From positions 205,427,262 through 205,491,261 of the forward strand of contig CM062292.1 of assembly GCA_031216915.1 (NCBI GenBank): 64,000 bases of DNA. Direction: 5' to 3'. The translations under genes and the position numbers were made by a program. Shown here one piece after another: positions 60,668-64,000 of the stretch (within the stretch, counting starts at the first letter, position 1; each line of letters starts with the position of its first letter). The DNA is from Pictodentalium vernedei. Lineage: Eukaryota; Mollusca; Scaphopoda; Dentaliida; Dentaliidae. Under the pieces are notes generated by a model. The model saw only the letters and a list, made by a program, of their open reading frames with translations. It was not told where the DNA came from and did not search any database.

Positions 60668-60903
60668 CAGTACGGCCTCCCTGGGCTGGTCACTTTCCAC
60701 GGGGTGGGCAATATGTCAACGGACGCATTAATATTAGATTCCAACCACTAGTTATAGTAATAATCATCAACAATTTAATTGGGTACAAACCGGTGCTTCA
60801 TTGATTAAAATTTTGTTGATGATGGTTTTTGTTACCTGGTAAACGTATGCATGAACATCACTGCACACGTGTGGATTACGACTAGTCCACTGTGGCTGTA
60901 CTG
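60668..60903. mobile_element. Tc1/mariner-like MITE family D, copy 2
   Basis: Flanked by TA on both sides. CAGTACGGCCTCCCTGG at the left and CCACTGTGGCTGTACTG at the right, core hairpin GGTACAAACCGGTGC. Same body as 7266-7524. Confidence 0.88.
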
Positions 60904-61619
60904 TAGCGCTCGACCAGTTAAAGAACCAAAATCTTTTCATCTTCCTACACAAAATGTTTCAAAGGATGTTACATATTACTCAATGAAATCCTATATCCTA
61001 CAGATTACAATCTTGTTGTTGTGATAAAAAAAAAATCTTCGACCGGATTAACTTCCACATTCAATTCTTGACGTGCTGGAAGCTTACATAAACATCAGCT
61101 TGCTGCTGGATCCATTCTCTAATACTCTAATTAATGATCTTTGTGTCATGTCGTGTAATCTTTGTTTTGTACTTTCATATATATTTAGGAAATACGAAAT
61201 TGTCAAACGAACAGTGTTTCCCATAAGTCCTCGAATAAAATTGTTCAAAACAATGTGCTGCTTGGCAGAGACGGCTCCAAAATATTAGCTCTAATGACGT
61301 AGTTATTTTGAAACTTTCTCGAATGGAATTATATTGAAGGAAGTGCCCTATTTGTTTGATACGTAGCGTACGAACTAAATGCATTGTTTGGCGAATATGG
61401 AAATGTGTATTCTATAGAAACATTAACCCACACATGTTTAAAGAACGCAGGAAACAATTTGTGATTGTTCAGTGTCAGACAGGAATAGACAAGCTCTCAA
61501 GCCATGAGCCTAGTTGGTAGGCAATTAATTAACTAATTCTTGAACCAGTCTAGCCCCGAAATAGTCCACCGATGGGAATCTAAATTCGATCAAAATTAAT
61601 ATTCTTTAAATAAACGTAA

Positions 61620-62070
61620 GAAATGTTTCTCAATCCATCTTCATTTGACTGAATTTTTGATGACATGTACCTTTATGAATGAAAACTGTCCACACCTGTA
61701 GTTTTATGAAAACGCTGCGTAGTTCCATTTCTTGTGTTAACCCTTTACCCAACGCAGACGATATCAAAATTTATTATTTAAAATATCATTTTTTCAAAAT
61801 TTTCAAAAAATTTCAACAAAACCATATCATGTGACCCCTCGTTCCAACGAGGGGTCACATGATATGGTTTTGTTGAACTTTTTTGAAAATTTTCAACTGC
61901 TGGATTTGCATATTACGCGGGCGGATGCTGCCGATTTGTTGGGTAAAGGTGAATTAAATACTTACTGATTTGAATATTTATAACCGGAGCATGGAAAATA
62001 TCTCTAGATCTTTGTGGGTAAAGGGACATCACATTGTATTAATGGTCATCTTCGCGCAAACCCCATGAAG
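61620..62070. repeat. Dispersed repeat family R, copy 2, occupied by a TTAA MITE
   Basis: GTAGTTTTATGAAAACGCTG and GTAGTTCCATTTCTTGTGTT on the left of the MITE, ATCACATTGTATTAATGGTC on its right; the counterpart at 34100-34445 has no MITE. Confidence 0.7.
61737..61957. mobile_element. TTAA MITE family A1 inside repeat R
   Basis: TTAA at 61737 and 61954. Tip reduced to CGTTCCAACG; shoulders ACGATATCAAAATTTATT and GGGCGGATGCTGCCGA. Confidence 0.93.
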
Positions 62071-62074
62071 AGTG

Positions 62075-62925
62075 AGTTATCAAACATCTCATAACAGCGC
62101 CGAAGTCCGAACGAATTAGGCTGGTAGCCTGAGAACTTGGGGAATAGGTTCATAATGGAGCGGGGAGAATTTCCACGGAGAAAACCGAGAGGTTTTGAAA
62201 AAAAGAACCTTCTGTATACACCAGCGGATTATTGGTAATTTCTACTTTTAAACTGAATACAGCCACGCTCGTACCCCTTAAAGAATAGTGTGCACCTACA
62301 AAGTGAGTTTGTTATCACTATAGATGCAAAGTCTTGTTTCCTTTTCTCTGTGATTTTATGTGTGTGTGTGATGGACCGTTCGTTACCAATGTTTTTAATT
62401 CAATCGTATTATCATTTATGAATAGATACTGTACTGTTTCTGAAAACTATAGTGCCCTCAGTTTGGGGAGAGTGATTTAATGTGACAAAAATAGTTCCAA
62501 TCCAGATGTCAATGTAACTCCGTCAAATTATGGAAAAGAGCACAAGCGAAGTCTGTGCTGAATAAATCCGAAAGTCCATCGGCTGAAAATTAGGTTGTGG
62601 TCTTTAATGTGTTTTTTTCTTTCTTCTTAAAGTTCAACTGATGTTGACGAAACTTCACAAATACAAATTACTACCCACGTACTATTTGTCAAGTTCATCC
62701 CATTCAGCTCAAGCTCTGTCCACCACTCTGATCTGTTCGGAATTCGACACTTATGGCCTGCTTGTTTACCCACTTTCGTGGAGTTTGCACGCAGACTACC
62801 GTTGATGTAATGTGATATCCTTTTACTTACAAAGATATACAGATATTCTGTCGAGCCCCGGTTATACATATTCAAATCAATAGTGATTTATTTCGTCTTG
62901 AAATCATCACAATATTAACATAAAT
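62075..62925. other. No gene recognised
   Basis: AT-rich; no splice-bounded frame or sister repeat seen. Confidence 0.5.
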
Positions 62926-62927
62926 CG

Positions 62928-62969
62928 TCCCCGGATTTCAAGCGTGTTCTATGCGCCAGTAGGCATAGT
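62928..62969. mobile_element. Half F hairpin cut by a duplication edge
   Basis: TCGTCCCCGGATTTCAAGCG and the tip ATGCGCCAGTAGGCAT; the returning arm is missing because the tandem unit starts here. Confidence 0.7.
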
Positions 62970-63135
62970 TATTACTTTCCAAAGTGTGATTTACTGGGAT
63001 TTCCGGGTTTGATTATAAACTATAACTTCACAAGTGAATTATGTAATCAACAATTGGGTCATGTATCCGTGCGCGCAAACGAAGACACTTTGCCGTGGGT
63101 GTAATGGGGACTTCATTGTTTTTTTTTGTTTTTTT

Positions 63136-63340
63136 TAACCCTTTACCTAACGTGAAAAACAAAAAACAGACGACACTTGCAAAAAAAAAGTTTTGAATAA
63201 CTATTATTTTCATTTTTTGTCTCAAAAACATAGGTTATGACCCCTCATTGGAACGAGCTCGACGAGCCAATGAGGGGTCATAACCTATGTTTTAGAGACA
63301 AAAAATGAAAAAAATAATGAAATTGATTATTGAATATGTA
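63136..63340. mobile_element. A2 MITE in duplication unit 1, right end missing
   Basis: TTAACCCTTTACCTAACGTG at the left, perfect stems AACATAGGTTATGACCCCTC and mirror. It is cut at AATTGATTATTGAATAT, which continues into the inverted 60-base segment. Confidence 0.88.
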
Positions 63341-63402
63341 CAATTGTAAATTGTTTCGGTTAGCAAAGCAGAAAAGATGACACAAAGGTAAATGTATTTA
63401 TT
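63340..63402 (-). repeat. Inverted partner of 56577-56640
   Basis: GCAGAAAAGATGACACAAAG and flanks, reverse complement of the segment near 56600. Confidence 0.85.
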
Positions 63403-63565
63403 ACTTCCCAAAGTGTGATTTACTGGGATTTTCGGGTTTGATTATAAACGATAACTTCACAAGTGAATTATGCAATCAACAGTTGCGTCATGTATCCGTG
63501 CGCGCAAACGGAGACGCTTTGCCGTGGGTGTAATGGAGACTTCATTGTTTTTTTTTTAAATTTGT

Positions 63566-63742
63566 TTAACCCTTTACCTTCATTATGACCCCTCATTGGA
63601 ACGAGATCGACGAGCTCGTTCCCAGAGGGGTCATAATCTATGTTTTAGAGACAACAAAAGAAAAAAATAATGAAAATTAATTGGCAAGTTTTGAGAATAG
63701 CGCTGGCCAGTTTTGGCCGTTACGTTAGGTAAAGGATTAAAT
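63566..63742. mobile_element. A2 MITE in duplication unit 2, left shoulder missing
   Basis: TTAACCCTTTACCTTCATTA jumps straight into the core (GACCCCTCATTGGAACGAG); the right shoulder GAATAGCGCTGGCCAG and TAGGTAAAGGATTAA are present. Confidence 0.88.
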
Positions 63743-63781
63743 AATATAATTATCGTTAATAATGAAAAGTAATGAACAGAG

Positions 63782-63933
63782 TAATCGCTTGACTGGATTG
63801 GTTACGTGAAATAATTCATTCGAGGCGAGGGACTATATTGTAAAACACTCGTGCGCATTCGCGCACTCATGTATGAACAACGTCCCTCACCTGTCATGAA
63901 TTATTTCACGTAACCAGTCCAGTCAAGCGATTA
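63782..63933. mobile_element. MITE with 36-base inverted ends
   Basis: TAATCGCTTGACTGGATTGG at the left, CCAGTCCAGTCAAGCGATTA at the right. The inverted match continues through GTTACGTGAAATAATTCAT; inner loop has GTGCGCATTCGCGCAC. Confidence 0.88.
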
Positions 63934-63940
63934 ATCTCTA

Positions 63941-63968
63941 TAGAACACATTGGAATCAGGGGACGAAA
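63941..63968. mobile_element. Half F hairpin
   Basis: TATAGAACACATTGGAATCA then GGGGACGAA; left arm absent. Confidence 0.65.
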
Positions 63969-64000
63969 TATGAATTATGCGGCGTAATCATAAACTACAA

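Larger units (their letters stand above)
62970..63742. repeat. Tandem duplication (about 428-base unit) containing an A2 MITE
   Basis: ATTACTTTCCAAAGTGTGAT at 62972 and ATTACTTCCCAAAGTGTGAT at 63400 begin two copies that stay in register through GTCATGTATCCGTGCGCGCA and GCTTTGCCGTGGGTGTAATG to the MITE start. Confidence 0.92.

Overview
This is animal nuclear DNA. It is AT-rich and packed with transposons, and most open frames longer than 60 codons have no support as genes. Three things point to a marine or other aquatic invertebrate: a two-domain LolA-like secreted protein gene of the type common in molluscs, annelids, hemichordates, amphioxus and cnidarians; tRNA-headed SINEs containing the phrase GTCCTTGGGCAAGGCACTTT; and CR1-like, Penelope-like, hAT-like, Tc1-like and TTAA-target elements together. 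I cannot fix the phylum from the sequence.

Region by region. From about 0.9 to 36.5 kb the minus strand carries one host gene, which I assembled from eleven phase-matched exons with GT/AG borders. It encodes a signal peptide and two tandem LolA-like domains, and its 3' end lies at or beyond the left edge of the window. Its introns (1.4-6.8 kb) hold almost all the SINEs, hairpin MITEs, poly-G tracts and small duplications of that part, plus a dead Penelope-like GIY-YIG fragment (about 4.1-4.9 kb) and a non-LTR 3' fragment (about 5.7-6.0 kb). From 36.5 to 42.9 kb there is no recognisable gene, only SINEs and MITEs. From about 43.0 to 46.9 kb a roughly 3.9 kb element with long imperfect terminal inverted repeats carries two minus-strand frames: a conserved DUF6589-like protein (family assigned from memory) and a PIN/FEN-like nuclease with a C-terminal CXC zinc-binding tail. 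They look like one gene split by a single-base deletion. From about 48.7 to 53.9 kb a CR1-like non-LTR retrotransposon (minus strand; zinc-finger and SGNH-esterase ORF1, endonuclease/RT ORF2) sits inside a TTAA-type MITE. From 54 to 64 kb there are only MITEs, one SINE nested in a MITE, and several direct and inverted duplications.

The most informative theme is nested insertion. SINEs lie inside a hAT-like element (8-bp and 13-bp target duplications visible) and inside a TTAA MITE. TTAA MITEs lie inside SINEs and inside another repeat whose sister copy in this window preserves the empty site. These nests show directly that the abundant TTAACCCTTT... hairpin elements use TTAA target duplications, as piggyBac-like elements do, and they give relative ages for the families.

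Limits: exon borders were read by eye from splice consensus, phase and protein continuity. Family names come from memory of motifs, not from a search. Element borders are good to a few bases where a target duplication is quoted and approximate otherwise.
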